Source: Pseudomonas viridiflava | GTDB taxonomy: Bacteria; Pseudomonadota; Gammaproteobacteria; Pseudomonadales; Pseudomonadaceae | NCBI RefSeq assembly: GCF_900590885.1 | Contig: NZ_UUON01000004.1 | Location: 186,001 to 250,000 of the forward strand | DNA: 64,000 bases | Direction of reading: 5' to 3' | Part shown: piece by piece, positions 9,874 through 18,867 of the stretch | Position numbering within the stretch: position 1 is the first letter of the stretch | Layout: each line of letters starts with the position of its first letter | Translations under genes and position numbers: made by a program | Notes under the pieces: generated by a model | The model's database searches: none | What the model was told of the DNA's origin: nothing | Seen by the model: only the letters and a program-made list of their open reading frames with translations

Positions 9874-10782
9874 ATGCCGAACTCAACAGTAGGCATGGTA
9901 GGGATTGGTCAGCTCGGTCTTCCCATCGCTACCAAGCTCATCAATGCAGGCTTTCGAGTCGTAGGCTACCGCCGAACAGATCGTGAAGCCTTCGTGTCTC
10001 TTGGCGGGGTTGCCCTGAACACTCCTGCCGAAGTCGCCGAACAGGCTGATTTCATCCTGACATGCCTTCCCAGCGAATCTGCCCAGTTAGAAGTGATGGA
10101 GGGGAGCGCTGGGCTAATCGGCGCGCTGACTACCTCCCACACCCTCATCGAGATGGGCACATACGATCGCGATTTCAAGATGAGCCTTCAGCACCGCATC
10201 CAACAAACTGGTGCCCAGGTACTGGAATCCGAGGTTAGCGGCTCTCCGCCAATGGTTGCACAGGGTAAGGCAGCACTTCTGCTGGGCGGTTCTGAAGAGC
10301 TGATTGATCATTGCCGTGACGTCTTGAATGCCATCAGCCGAATTCAAATCCACATCGGTGAATTCGGTTCAGCCGTCACGATGAAATTGATCGCCAATTA
10401 CCTCGTCACTATCCATACGCTTGCAGCTGCCGAAGCCATGAATCTTGGCATCCGTGCGGGCTACGCCCCCCAAAAGATCTTTGATGTTATCAGTCAGGGT
10501 GCAGGTGCCTCGGCAATGTTCAGCGTGCGCGGGCCTTTAATGGTCAGCCGGAACTACACACCGGCTCCTGGGCCTTTCTGCACATTAGAGAAGTACATCC
10601 ACATGTCAGGGGATCTCGCACAGAACCTCGGATGCGCGACTCCTCTTTTCTCAGCAGCTCAACCCTACTTCATGCGTGCATTGCAGGAAGGCCGTGGCGA
10701 ACAAGACATCGCTGCGGTACTTGAACTGATCGATGCCGATTCCACCCCACAAGCAGCAAGGAAACAATCATATGCTCATTGA
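9874..10782 (+). CDS. 6-phosphogluconate dehydrogenase-like NAD(P)-dependent oxidoreductase
   Basis: A 302-residue member of the beta-hydroxyacid dehydrogenase family (3-hydroxyisobutyrate/tartronate semialdehyde reductase type). It has an N-terminal Rossmann motif VGIGQLGLPIA, the substrate-binding segment SEVSGSPPMVAQGKA (family consensus DAPVSGG), and the catalytic Lys in GSAVTMKLIANYL. The C-terminal all-helical domain follows. Its 3' end overlaps the NIPSNAP gene by 11 bp, so the two are co-translated. Family members oxidise short beta-hydroxy acids; here it probably acts on a product of ring fission, but this is inference. Confidence 0.85.
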   Translation: MPNSTVGMVGIGQLGLPIATKLINAGFRVVGYRRTDREAFVSLGGVALNTPAEVAEQADFILTCLPSESAQLEVMEGSAGLIGALTTSHTLIEMGTYDRDFKMSLQHRIQQTGAQVLESEVSGSPPMVAQGKAALLLGGSEELIDHCRDVLNAISRIQIHIGEFGSAVTMKLIANYLVTIHTLAAAEAMNLGIRAGYAPQKIFDVISQGAGASAMFSVRGPLMVSRNYTPAPGPFCTLEKYIHMSGDLAQNLGCATPLFSAAQPYFMRALQEGRGEQDIAAVLELIDADSTPQAARKQSYAH

Positions 10783-11086
10783 ACAGCGCGTTTATCACCT
10801 CAAGCCAGGCTCTCTTCATGAGTTCCTCAAAATCTACGAACTCGAAGGCCTGGCCATTCAATCTGAGGCTCTGGGAAATCTAATTGGGTACTTCCAACCA
10901 CAGACGGGCGACCTGAACCGCGTCATCCATCTCTGGGGCTTTGAAAGCCTAGAAGAACGTAACTCGCGTCGAGCCGCTCTGTCTGCGAATCCAAAATGGC
11001 GAGAGTTTTTGGGCAAAGCAGGTGGCTTTGTCACAGCGCAACACGCCGAAATTCTAAGCGGCGCGAGTTTTTCACCTATCCGGTGA
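10772..11086 (+). CDS. NIPSNAP family protein
   Basis: A 104-residue protein beginning MLIEQRVYHLKPGSLHEFL, with WGFESLEERNSRRAALSANPKWREF in the middle, which matches the ferredoxin-like NIPSNAP/dimeric alpha-beta barrel fold. ATG 10772 is chosen over an in-frame start 13 codons upstream because AAGGA lies eight bases before it and the family begins here. It overlaps the end of the preceding gene. The molecular role is not established; proteins of this type are often encoded within aromatic catabolic operons beside ring-cleavage enzymes. Confidence 0.8.
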   Translation: MLIEQRVYHLKPGSLHEFLKIYELEGLAIQSEALGNLIGYFQPQTGDLNRVIHLWGFESLEERNSRRAALSANPKWREFLGKAGGFVTAQHAEILSGASFSPIR

Positions 11087-11098
11087 CGGAGCATTTTC

Positions 11099-12025
11099 AT
11101 GATCAAGTCATTGCATCACGTTGGCATGACCGTACCCAATCTGGGTATCGGTAGAACGTTTTATGAGGCTTTCGGCCTGGAAGCGAAAATTACGGGCCAT
11201 GATCTTGTGCTGCGTTGCAAAGGGCGCGATCAGGATCAAATTCGTTTGATGCCAGGCAGCCCAAAACAGCTTAGCTATGTGGCGTTTGGCACCGACTCGA
11301 ACGGCTTCAAAAGCGTACTCGATAACCTAGAGCGATTGGGGGTGCCTATTGAATCGGCGCCTTTTGAAATCGAATCTTCAGGTATCTGGTTCAAAGACCC
11401 CAGTAATGACTGGGTGCACGTCACCATCGCCGAATCTGAAGCCGTTAAGGTTAAAGAGGTTCCGGAAATCAATACCCCAGGGCGGTATCGCCGCGTCAAT
11501 GAGCGTGCGTGCACCCCTGCCTCGCAGAGCAAAAAAGCAACGCCGCTGCGGCTAGGCCATCTTATCAAGTTCACTCCAGACGTCACCCGCTCGGTTGAGT
11601 TCTACGCCGAGGCACTGGGGATGAAGGTCTCCGATCAGGCAGGCGATGTCCTTGCTTTCCTGCGTTGCGGTTCTGGCGGCGATCATCATGTCTTGGGCCT
11701 GGCCAAGAGTAGCCACAGTGGTCTGCATCATCTGAGCTTCGAGGTGATGGACATCGACGAAATCCAGATGGGTGCTCAACACTTGATCAACCTGGGTTAC
11801 AAGAGCGCGTTTGGTCTTGGCCGCCATGTCGCAGGCTCTAATTACTTCCATTACATCCGCGACCCTTGGAATAGCTTGGTTGAGTATTTTTGGGATATTG
11901 ACGTCATCTCGGAAGACGATTCTGAGTGGGAACCACTTAACGCCTCACCTCAGGAGCTTACAGCAGTATGGGCGACCACTCCTCCGCCTCCTGAATTTAT
12001 CGAGAATTTTGAAGAGCGAAACTAA
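11099..12025 (+). CDS. Type I extradiol ring-cleavage dioxygenase (two VOC domains)
   Basis: A 308-residue protein of the length and layout of 2,3-dihydroxybiphenyl/catechol 2,3-dioxygenases: two vicinal-oxygen-chelate modules (about 4-115 and 150-268). The expected Fe(II) ligands are visible in the C-terminal module: His154 (GHLIKF), His210 (LHHLSFEV) and Glu262 (LVEYFWD), matching H146/H210/E260 of BphC. It would open a catecholic ring next to the hydroxyls with O2. GGAG lies before the ATG, 12 bp after the NIPSNAP stop. The N-terminal module has lost the metal site, as normal for this family. The exact catechol is unknown. Confidence 0.82.
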   Translation: MIKSLHHVGMTVPNLGIGRTFYEAFGLEAKITGHDLVLRCKGRDQDQIRLMPGSPKQLSYVAFGTDSNGFKSVLDNLERLGVPIESAPFEIESSGIWFKDPSNDWVHVTIAESEAVKVKEVPEINTPGRYRRVNERACTPASQSKKATPLRLGHLIKFTPDVTRSVEFYAEALGMKVSDQAGDVLAFLRCGSGGDHHVLGLAKSSHSGLHHLSFEVMDIDEIQMGAQHLINLGYKSAFGLGRHVAGSNYFHYIRDPWNSLVEYFWDIDVISEDDSEWEPLNASPQELTAVWATTPPPPEFIENFEERN

Positions 12026-12026
12026 G

Positions 12027-12404
12027 ATGCCCGCATCACAAGAGACAAACAACTTGCTGCAGCGGATGCTCAATCTTCCGTTGTATGTAGTGTTACGCCA
12101 CCCTTTAGATTTGAGCAAATTGCCAGACCTTCTAAATGAACATTTGAAGTGGGCAATCGCAGCTGAAAATAAAGGCGAGTTGTTTGCCTCCGGCCCATTC
12201 ATAAAGGATTGCTCACCACCCGGCTCAGCGGGGGGCATGAGTATCGTCCGGGCAGATGACTTAGCACACGCAGAGTCGATTATTAAACAAGACCCCTTCA
12301 TTACTAACGGTGTTTACACCTTCACTATCCAAAAATGGTTGCTTATGGAGGGCAGCTTCGACGTTCACATAACTCTCTCCAATCAGCATGTTCAATATAC
12401 GTAA
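12027..12404 (+). CDS. YciI-like protein
   Basis: I place the start at ATG 12027 (MPASQETNN), two bases after the dioxygenase stop; longer in-frame starts run through the dioxygenase gene and are unlikely. The 125-residue product has the YciI pattern: LPLYVVLRHPLDLSKLPDLLNEHLKWA, then a GELFASGPF segment and a GGMSIVRADDLAHAESI segment, followed by DPF, consistent with the dimeric alpha-beta barrel and its conserved His/Asp pocket. Similar small proteins include the muconolactone-isomerase-like and 5-chloromuconolactone dehalogenase (ClcF) fold enzymes, so a lactone isomerase or dehydrating role is possible. Function unproven. Confidence 0.75.
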   Translation: MPASQETNNLLQRMLNLPLYVVLRHPLDLSKLPDLLNEHLKWAIAAENKGELFASGPFIKDCSPPGSAGGMSIVRADDLAHAESIIKQDPFITNGVYTFTIQKWLLMEGSFDVHITLSNQHVQYT

Positions 12405-12414
12405 GGCCTAACAT

Positions 12415-13356
12415 ATGAAATATCAACTATTCAACTATTTCAAAGACGGCGCCACTGTCACTCCCGGCATCTTGGTGGGGGATGCCGCATATGACCTCCA
12501 GGGCGCTAGCTCGCGTGCAGCAAACGTCACGCTGGATGAAATTCTTGAGCGCTGGGAGGAAGCCAATCTTTGGCTCTGCTCACTCGCCAAGGATATTACT
12601 GGATGGCCTCAGGGTTATGTAGCCCATGAAATCCCGCCCACAAAACTTCGTTACGCCCCCCTGCTGAACCGCCCGGGCACGATTTACGGAGCCGGCGCCA
12701 ACTACCGGGATCACGTGGAAGCGATGGCCAAAGCGCTCAACATGAACCTCTGCGCAGATCCAAAAAGCGAAGGCATTCCGCCTTGGCATTTCATCAAGGC
12801 TAGCCGAGGCTCGTTGGCTGCACACAATCAAGTCATTGACTTCCCTGCAAACACCCACATGCTCGACTGGGAAGCTGAACTGGCGGTCTTCATTGGCAAG
12901 CGTGCTGACAAAGTCTCGGTGGGGGAGGCGCTTAACTATGTTGCTGGCTATAGCTGCGCGAACGATCTCTCAGCTCGCGATCACTTGAAACGCCCGCAAG
13001 TAGACGAAAGCTCACCTTTCCGCTTCGATTGGATCGGACATAAGAGCTTCAATGGTTCCTGCCCTGTAGGCCCTCTGTTGACGCCTGCACAGTTTGTTGA
13101 ATCACCTGAAAATCTTGCCATCAAGCTTTGGCGAAACGGTGAGATCCAGCAGGATTCAAATACCTCAAATCATCTTTACACGATTGCTGACCAGATTGCG
13201 TACATCAGTCAGCGTATCGAGCTCTTCCCTGGCGACATCATTTTGACCGGCACCCCCGCTGGGGTTGGTATGGAAAAACAAACCTTCATTAAACGCGGGG
13301 ATGTATTCACCGTATGGATTGAAGGGCTTGGCACGCTCGAAAACAAAATCGTTTAA
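12415..13356 (+). CDS. Fumarylacetoacetate hydrolase-fold enzyme
   Basis: A 313-residue FAH-family protein. The metal-binding set is visible as DWEAELAVFIG (E, E) and ANDLSARD (D), with the C-terminal GDIILTGTPAGVGM motif. The family covers C-C hydrolases acting on 2,4-diketo acids, and decarboxylases/isomerases of meta pathways (HpcE type). Following an extradiol dioxygenase in the same operon, it most likely hydrolyses or decarboxylates the ring-fission product. A hairpin (13362-13381) follows the stop. Confidence 0.87.
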   Translation: MKYQLFNYFKDGATVTPGILVGDAAYDLQGASSRAANVTLDEILERWEEANLWLCSLAKDITGWPQGYVAHEIPPTKLRYAPLLNRPGTIYGAGANYRDHVEAMAKALNMNLCADPKSEGIPPWHFIKASRGSLAAHNQVIDFPANTHMLDWEAELAVFIGKRADKVSVGEALNYVAGYSCANDLSARDHLKRPQVDESSPFRFDWIGHKSFNGSCPVGPLLTPAQFVESPENLAIKLWRNGEIQQDSNTSNHLYTIADQIAYISQRIELFPGDIILTGTPAGVGMEKQTFIKRGDVFTVWIEGLGTLENKIV

Positions 13357-13361
13357 AAAAT

Positions 13362-13381
13362 GCGCGGGATTTTACCCGCGC
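13362..13381. terminator. GC-rich hairpin after the FAH-family gene
   Basis: GCGCGGG pairs with CCCGCGC across a six-base loop. There is an A-run before it, which would be a T-run for minus-strand transcription, but none after it on the plus strand. It may therefore act as an mRNA-end stabiliser or a weak terminator, with some read-through to the porin gene at 13448. Confidence 0.45.
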
Positions 13382-13447
13382 TAACTCGAAAAAAGCTGCA
13401 TCAGACTCTGCTTTAAAAATAAAAACAATCATATGTAGGGCACAACA

Positions 13448-14395
13448 ATGAATCACATACCTTGTGTTGCAAAGCGAATAATCACGCCTGTAGGTCTAGC
13501 TTTTAGTTTGATCGCCATATCAGCGCCTGCACATGCCACAGAAGGTGGTGGCTCAACTTATCCATTGGGCGTAAACACCGTACTATCCGGAAAGCTTCCT
13601 CCTCCAGGGCTCACCAACTTCATCTATGTATCCGAATACAAAGCGGATAAGACGATGGGAAATGACGGCTCGGAAAAACCTAACATCCACGATTTCGACC
13701 TGAACGTAAAAGCGCTCTCCATGCGTTTTGACTACGTCTATTCGGATTATTCGCTGTTCGGTGCGACGCTCTCAAGCCGTTTCATCGTACCCTTTGTGAA
13801 GGGCAAGGTGAGCTTCGATGTAGATACCCCTGCCGGACGTGTGCACCGCAGCGACAAACAGGAAGGTATCGGCGACATCACCCTTGTACCTTTACTCCTG
13901 GGCTGGAGCTCACCAGGTCTCAGCCAGATTGTAGCGATCGATATCTTCACTCCAACTGGATCTTACGACAAAGATCGCCTGTTCAACCCAGGACGCAATT
14001 ATTGGTCGTTCGCGCCTTGGTACGGCATAACTGCCTACCCGATCAAAAACCTCGAAATTAGCGCCAAGGCGCTTTACATCATCAACAAAGAGAACAGCGA
14101 GACACATTATAAGTCGGGTGATGAGCTCAACGTCGACTACAACATCGGGTACAACATCACTCCCACCCTTCAAGTCGGCGTGAGTGGATACTTCTACAAG
14201 CAAATCACAGGCGACGACCAGAACAACTACACGGGCCTGAACGAGGACAACAAAGGCCGAGCCTTCGCCATCGGCCCTGCGATCAAGTACCAAACGCCCG
14301 CTTGGGGATTTGTAGCCAAATGGCAACATGAATCAAGTGTTGTGAATAGAGCGGAAGGCGACAAAATCTGGCTTCAGGCGGTCTTTCGCTTCTGA
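13448..14395 (+). CDS. Outer-membrane transporter of the MetA-pathway phenol degradation type
   Basis: A 315-residue protein with a cleavable signal peptide (about residues 1-30, ending APAHA) and a beta-strand-rich remainder ending in Phe (WLQAVFRF), the usual C-terminus of an outer-membrane barrel. Segments such as EGGGSTYPLG at the mature N-terminus match the Pfam 'putative MetA-pathway of phenol degradation' family, whose members facilitate uptake of hydrophobic aromatics across the outer membrane. Being last in the aromatic operon fits that role. Confidence 0.82.
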   Translation: MNHIPCVAKRIITPVGLAFSLIAISAPAHATEGGGSTYPLGVNTVLSGKLPPPGLTNFIYVSEYKADKTMGNDGSEKPNIHDFDLNVKALSMRFDYVYSDYSLFGATLSSRFIVPFVKGKVSFDVDTPAGRVHRSDKQEGIGDITLVPLLLGWSSPGLSQIVAIDIFTPTGSYDKDRLFNPGRNYWSFAPWYGITAYPIKNLEISAKALYIINKENSETHYKSGDELNVDYNIGYNITPTLQVGVSGYFYKQITGDDQNNYTGLNEDNKGRAFAIGPAIKYQTPAWGFVAKWQHESSVVNRAEGDKIWLQAVFRF

Positions 14396-14734
14396 TAAGA
14401 CATGGTAGTCTAGAGGTGGTTGATGTCTAAGCATTTGACATCGACCACAACGGCGCCATAGGTACTACCGCCCTCCTCACTACAATGCCGCCTCTGCAAA
14501 CCTTCAAGTTACGACGAGTCACCGAATCGAATTCATTTTCTACAACTAAGGGGCCGCTCTCGCAGCCGCCCTTGCCGGCATGACTTACGGATCTAACATT
14601 CGCGAATAAATGAACAACCTAGTGCGATACATAAGCATAGGTAATCGTTATAGAATTGCAGCCAGCCAATAGTGTAGGTTACATGTGCTCACAAGATATG
14701 TGATAGCTTGCTGGTGCTTCAATTATTTTGAAGA
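14396..14734. other. Gene-free stretch between porin and catR
   Basis: 339 bp between two converging genes. I see no open frame with a credible start, no RNA gene and no strong hairpin here. Confidence 0.6.
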
Positions 14735-15604
14735 TTATTCTCGGTGAGTTGCGAACGCGAGACATTCTGCTAGCCATCGGCTGTTATCGGAAATTCTGTA
14801 GCTAAGTATGATAGGTGACACTGCTTCGGGGTCAATTACAGGGCAAAAATTAAGGTCTTCACGCTTCTGGTGTTGGACTGAGGCTGGGACGAGCGTTATC
14901 CCCAGGCCGGCTGCTACCAAGCCTATAGCAGTTTGGAGCTCATTGGCCCATTGGCCGACTTCAATGACCAGCCCATGATTGGAGAAAAGTGCCATGACGT
15001 GATCCGCATAGCTTGGTCTGGGAGACGCTGGATATAAGACAAAAGGATACTGAGCGAGCTGCATGAGGCTCACGGCATCACCTGACAAAGAATGCCCGGC
15101 TGGCAGCACTGCTACTAATGGCTCCTCTCTGAGCACCTGTTGGTTAATAGCTGGATCATTAACCCTTATGCGGCCAAAGCCTAAATCAATCCTCCCTGCC
15201 TTCAAAGCCTCAATCTGCTCCAGAGTTGTCATCTCAACCAAACTTACTTCGAGGTCACTGTTTTTTCGAAGCTCCCGAATCATGCCCGGAAGCTTGTCAA
15301 ATAGCGTGGACGGCGCAAAGCCGATGCCTAGCCATTGTTTGTGTCCATCGCCAATACGTCGTGTTTGAATTTCGAGGTTCTCAAGCTGCCTGATGAGAAC
15401 TGAACTTTGCTCATAAAAAAAGCGGCCTGCATCAGTCAATCTCAAAGGGCGTTCTCGAATCACAAGCTGTGTGTCGAGCATCTCTTCTAGCTGAATGATC
15501 TGACGGCTGAGGGGAGGCTGAGCGATATTGAGCTGCTCCGCTGCACGAGTGAAATTTAACGTTTGAGCCAGTGCCATGAAATAGCGGAGATGACGGAGTT
15601 CCAT
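14735..15604 (-). CDS. catR: LysR family activator of catechol genes
   Basis: A 289-residue CatR/CatM/BenM-type regulator: MELRHLRYFMALAQTLNFT at the N-terminus, helix-turn-helix AAEQLNIAQPPLSRQIIQLE, and an effector domain that in this group binds cis,cis-muconate. It is divergent from catB across 132 bp, the standard catR-catBCA arrangement in Pseudomonas, where CatR with muconate activates catBCA. The gene symbol rests on that synteny and family resemblance. Confidence 0.85.
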   Translation of the reverse strand: MELRHLRYFMALAQTLNFTRAAEQLNIAQPPLSRQIIQLEEMLDTQLVIRERPLRLTDAGRFFYEQSSVLIRQLENLEIQTRRIGDGHKQWLGIGFAPSTLFDKLPGMIRELRKNSDLEVSLVEMTTLEQIEALKAGRIDLGFGRIRVNDPAINQQVLREEPLVAVLPAGHSLSGDAVSLMQLAQYPFVLYPASPRPSYADHVMALFSNHGLVIEVGQWANELQTAIGLVAAGLGITLVPASVQHQKREDLNFCPVIDPEAVSPIILSYRISDNSRWLAECLAFATHRE

Positions 15605-15736
15605 GATACCTCCAGGATATGATCGAAGACGTCAACGATATTGGACTATTAGCAAGCAAAAGCGCAAGGTCGATTAAGCCGTTCACGCGATCATGCGTAT
15701 CGCGGGATAACACTAATCCCATCGAGAAAACTTTCC

Positions 15737-16858
15737 ATGAGTTTGGCTTTAATCGAAAAAATCGACGCAACACTTGTCGACCTTCCGACCATCAGGCCGC
15801 ACAAGTTGGCAATGCATACAATGCAAAATCAGACGCTAGTGTTAATTCGTATCGTCTGTTCTGATGGCGTTGTAGGCATTGGTGAATCGACTACGATTGG
15901 CGGCCTGTCATATAGCTACGAAAGTCCCGAAAGCATTAAGAAAAATATTGACAGTTACCTCGGGCCGGCCTTGATTGGCTTGAATGCTAGCAATGTGAAC
16001 GCAGCAATGCTGCGCCTAGATAAAATTGCCAAAGGAAACACGTTCGCAAAATCCGGACTAGAAACGGCGCTACTGGATGCACTCGGCAAGCGAGTCGGAA
16101 TGCCAGTGAGCGAGCTTCTCGGCGGAAGAGTTCGCGACTCACTTGAAGTGGCTTGGACACTTGCAAGCGGAGATACCTCCCAAGATATCGCTGAAGCTGA
16201 GATCATGCTTGAGAAGCGACGACACCGAATTTTTAAGATCAAAATAGGCGCTAACCCCGTCGATCAAGATCTCCGACATGTTATCGCAATTAAACGCGAG
16301 CTGGGCCAGCGTGCAAGCGTACGCGTAGATGTGAACCAATACTGGGATGAATCCCAGGCAATTCGCGCATGTAAGATACTTGGCGACAATGGTATTGACC
16401 TCATCGAGCAACCAATCTCCCGTGCAAATTATTCAGGTCAGGTTCGACTTAACAAAGCAAGTGCTGTACCGATTATGGCTGACGAATCTATAGAGAGTGT
16501 TGAGGATGCTTTTAAGTTGGCATCTGATGGAGCTGCTAGTGTATTCGCATTAAAAATCGCAAAGAATGGCGGTCTTCGTGCCGTTCTACGAACTGCTCAA
16601 ATTGCGGAAGCTGCAGGCATTGCGCTATATGGCGGAACCATGCTGGAGGGGTCTGTGGGTACAATAGCCTCCGCACATGCGTTTTTGACCTTACGCCAAC
16701 TCACTTGGTCGACCGAACTGTTTGGCCCATTATTATTAACGCAAGACATCATCCAATCGCCACTTGAATACCGAGAGTTTGAATTGCATGTTCCGCGCAC
16801 ACCGGGACTTGGAATAGTACTTGATGAAGAACGTCTAACTCGATTTACTCGCCAATAA
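15737..16858 (+). CDS. catB: Muconate cycloisomerase
   Basis: A 373-residue enolase-superfamily enzyme, the length of CatB. The catalytic Lys pair is seen in RIFKIKIG, and the Mg(II) ligands in VRVDVNQYW (D), DLIEQPI (E) and IMADESIE (D). It converts cis,cis-muconate to (+)-muconolactone in the ortho-cleavage pathway of catechol. First of three tightly spaced genes catBCA, divergent from catR. The ATG at 15737 has only a weak ribosome-binding site. Confidence 0.92.
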   Translation: MSLALIEKIDATLVDLPTIRPHKLAMHTMQNQTLVLIRIVCSDGVVGIGESTTIGGLSYSYESPESIKKNIDSYLGPALIGLNASNVNAAMLRLDKIAKGNTFAKSGLETALLDALGKRVGMPVSELLGGRVRDSLEVAWTLASGDTSQDIAEAEIMLEKRRHRIFKIKIGANPVDQDLRHVIAIKRELGQRASVRVDVNQYWDESQAIRACKILGDNGIDLIEQPISRANYSGQVRLNKASAVPIMADESIESVEDAFKLASDGAASVFALKIAKNGGLRAVLRTAQIAEAAGIALYGGTMLEGSVGTIASAHAFLTLRQLTWSTELFGPLLLTQDIIQSPLEYREFELHVPRTPGLGIVLDEERLTRFTRQ

Positions 16859-16871
16859 ATTGGAGTAACAA

Positions 16872-17162
16872 ATGCTTTTTCACGTGAAGATGATAGTACA
16901 GCTACCCCAAGACATGGCTCCTGAGAAAGCTGCCCAGTTGAAGGCGTCAGAGAAGGAGCTTGCGCAGCGCTTACAGCGCGAGGGCAAATGGAGGCACCTT
17001 TGGAGGATAGCGGGACAGTACGCTAACTACAGCATATTTGATGTATCCAGCATCGACGAACTACACGACTCATTAATGCAGCTACCATTGTTTCCATACA
17101 TGGCAATGGAGATTACTGCAATGTGCCGGCATCCGTCATCAGTCCGTGATGATGACCAGTAA
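16872..17162 (+). CDS. catC: Muconolactone delta-isomerase
   Basis: A 96-residue protein with the CatC hallmark start MLFHVKMIVQLP, central RLQREGKWRHLWRIAGQYAN and C-terminal LPLFPYMAMEIT. It isomerises muconolactone to 3-oxoadipate enol-lactone and forms a decamer of ferredoxin-like subunits. GGAG precedes the ATG, 13 bp after catB. The enol-lactone hydrolase needed next is not in this operon, although an alpha/beta hydrolase of that kind lies at 25004. Confidence 0.93.
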   Translation: MLFHVKMIVQLPQDMAPEKAAQLKASEKELAQRLQREGKWRHLWRIAGQYANYSIFDVSSIDELHDSLMQLPLFPYMAMEITAMCRHPSSVRDDDQ

Positions 17163-17188
17163 GAGCCAATAATAATAGAGGTGATAAC

Positions 17189-18124
17189 ATGAGTGCTAAA
17201 ATCTCCAAAACTGCTGAAGTTCAGTCTTTTTTCAACAAGGTAGTCGGTCTTGACAACGACTCCGGAAGTCCGAGGATGAAGCAGGTTCTACTCAGGGTGT
17301 TACAGGATTGTGCGACGCTGATCGAGGATTTGAAAGTCACTGACGACGAGTTTTGGAAGGCAGTTGATTATCTGAATCGTATGGGCACCAATCAGGAGGC
17401 CGGGCTACTGGTTGCTGGGCTTGGCCTGGAGCACTTCCTCGATCTCCTGCAAGATGCCCGTGACCAGGAAGAAGGCACCGCCGGAGGAACACCGCGCACC
17501 ATTGAGGGCCCACTCTACGTCGCCGGTGCTCCTAAGAGTGATGGGTTCGCCCGCATGGATGATGGTACAGATCCTGGAACGGTAATGTTGCTACACGGCC
17601 AAGTGACCGATACTGACGGTACACCCATCGCAGGCGCTACCGTAGACGTCTGGCATGCAAGTACGAAGGGAACCTACTCCTATTTTGACCAAGCCCAGTC
17701 AGAGTACAACCTCCGTCGTAGAATCGTCACAGACCAACGCGGATACTACAAAGCGCGTAGCATTGTACCCAGTGGCTACGGATGCCCTGAGCAGGGTACG
17801 ACGCAAGAGGTATTAAACCATCTCGGTCGTCACGGCAATCGACCAGCTCATATCCACTTCTTCATCTCGGCGCCAGGCCACAGGCATCTGACAACGCAGA
17901 TAAACTTCCAGGGTGATGAATATCTGTGGGACGATTTCGCTTATGCAACTAGAGACGGTCTTATTGGCCAACTGCAGTTCGTCGAGGATAGTGGCAAGGC
18001 AAAACAATGGGCGCTTGATGTAGAAAACTTTGCGGAACTCAAGTTTGATTTTCAGGTGCAAAAAGCTATCGAACCTGACTGCGAGCAGCGCAGTAAACGC
18101 CCAAGGGCGCTACAGCAAGCGTAA
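17189..18124 (+). CDS. catA: Catechol 1,2-dioxygenase
   Basis: A 311-residue intradiol dioxygenase. The N-terminal helical dimerisation domain (about 1-110) is followed by the beta-sandwich catalytic domain; the Fe(III) ligands are two Tyr (the one in RGYYKAR and one upstream near GTYSYF) and two His in RPAHIHFFIS. It opens catechol between the hydroxyls to give cis,cis-muconate, the substrate of CatB and the inducer of CatR. AGAGGTG precedes the ATG. The C-terminus past the catalytic domain is basic (KRPRALQQA). Confidence 0.93.
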   Translation: MSAKISKTAEVQSFFNKVVGLDNDSGSPRMKQVLLRVLQDCATLIEDLKVTDDEFWKAVDYLNRMGTNQEAGLLVAGLGLEHFLDLLQDARDQEEGTAGGTPRTIEGPLYVAGAPKSDGFARMDDGTDPGTVMLLHGQVTDTDGTPIAGATVDVWHASTKGTYSYFDQAQSEYNLRRRIVTDQRGYYKARSIVPSGYGCPEQGTTQEVLNHLGRHGNRPAHIHFFISAPGHRHLTTQINFQGDEYLWDDFAYATRDGLIGQLQFVEDSGKAKQWALDVENFAELKFDFQVQKAIEPDCEQRSKRPRALQQA

Positions 18125-18157
18125 AATTTTCAAAAGCCGTGATACGGTGCAATGAAG

Positions 18158-18195
18158 AAACCCGGGGAGCCACCACGCATGCGCTCTCCGGTTTT
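18158..18195 (+). terminator. Intrinsic terminator after catBCA
   Basis: AAACCCGGGGAGC and GCTCTCCGGTTTT form a stem with one bulge and one mismatch, closed by a ten-base loop and ending in TTTT. It lies 34 bp after the catA stop. Confidence 0.65.
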
Positions 18196-18283
18196 GCTGC
18201 GTTCTGTAAAGCTCAATATAAATAGGGACTGCGACTACTCGGTGCGAGACAAGGCCCGTACGTGCGCCATAGATTCCTTAGCT

Positions 18284-18763
18284 TTATGGTGTCGGCCTTT
18301 TATATTCTGTGGCTTGATGCGTAATATTAATCCACTGTTTCCCGTCGCGCTTCCAGGCCCTCGTGAACCTTGCATACTTAGTGGGCTGCGCCACACCTTG
18401 AATGACGATGTCATTGTGGTAATCGCCGGAGGCAATGGCAACATCACCTAGGATGATGATTTGAATTCTATCGATCACAAAGCTATTGAATCTATAATCT
18501 GAATCTACAAGGCCTTGCAGAAACTGCTCACGAGTCCTGAGCTTTCCATTACTTTCAATGTGTATATAGTTGGCCGCAGTCATTTTCCTCAACCCATCTA
18601 CATCCACTTTTACCAAAGCGTCTGAGCGCGCTACCTCAGCGGCACGAACTTGCATTTCGATCTGTCGTTTTAAACCATCAGCACCTTCAACTGCCATCGT
18701 AACTAATGAGAAGGCAAGCCCGGTCGAAAGACGAGCACGACGAAACATAAAAAATCTGTTCAT
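18284..18763 (-). CDS. Exported SnoaL/DUF4440-like protein
   Basis: A 159-residue protein whose N-terminus (RRARLSTGLAFSLVTMAVEG) is a plausible signal peptide or anchor. The body has the NTF2-like pattern of DUF4440 proteins: ARSDALVKVDVDGLRKMTA, then YIHIESNGKLRTREQFLQGL, and TRAWKRDGKQWINITHQAT at the C-terminus. This fold covers small hydrolase/isomerase-like and ligand-binding proteins; no specific function can be given. GGTGGA precedes the ATG. It points toward catBCA and converges with it. Confidence 0.75.
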   Translation of the reverse strand: MNRFFMFRRARLSTGLAFSLVTMAVEGADGLKRQIEMQVRAAEVARSDALVKVDVDGLRKMTAANYIHIESNGKLRTREQFLQGLVDSDYRFNSFVIDRIQIIILGDVAIASGDYHNDIVIQGVAQPTKYARFTRAWKRDGKQWINITHQATEYKRPTP

Positions 18764-18867
18764 AATTCCACCAAGGAAGGATGACCTTCCAGTCGCTCAG
18801 TTATTGCACTAAATTTGTTCAATGCATATGCGGCACTTTAAGCAATCAGCCTAACCGTACTTATCGA

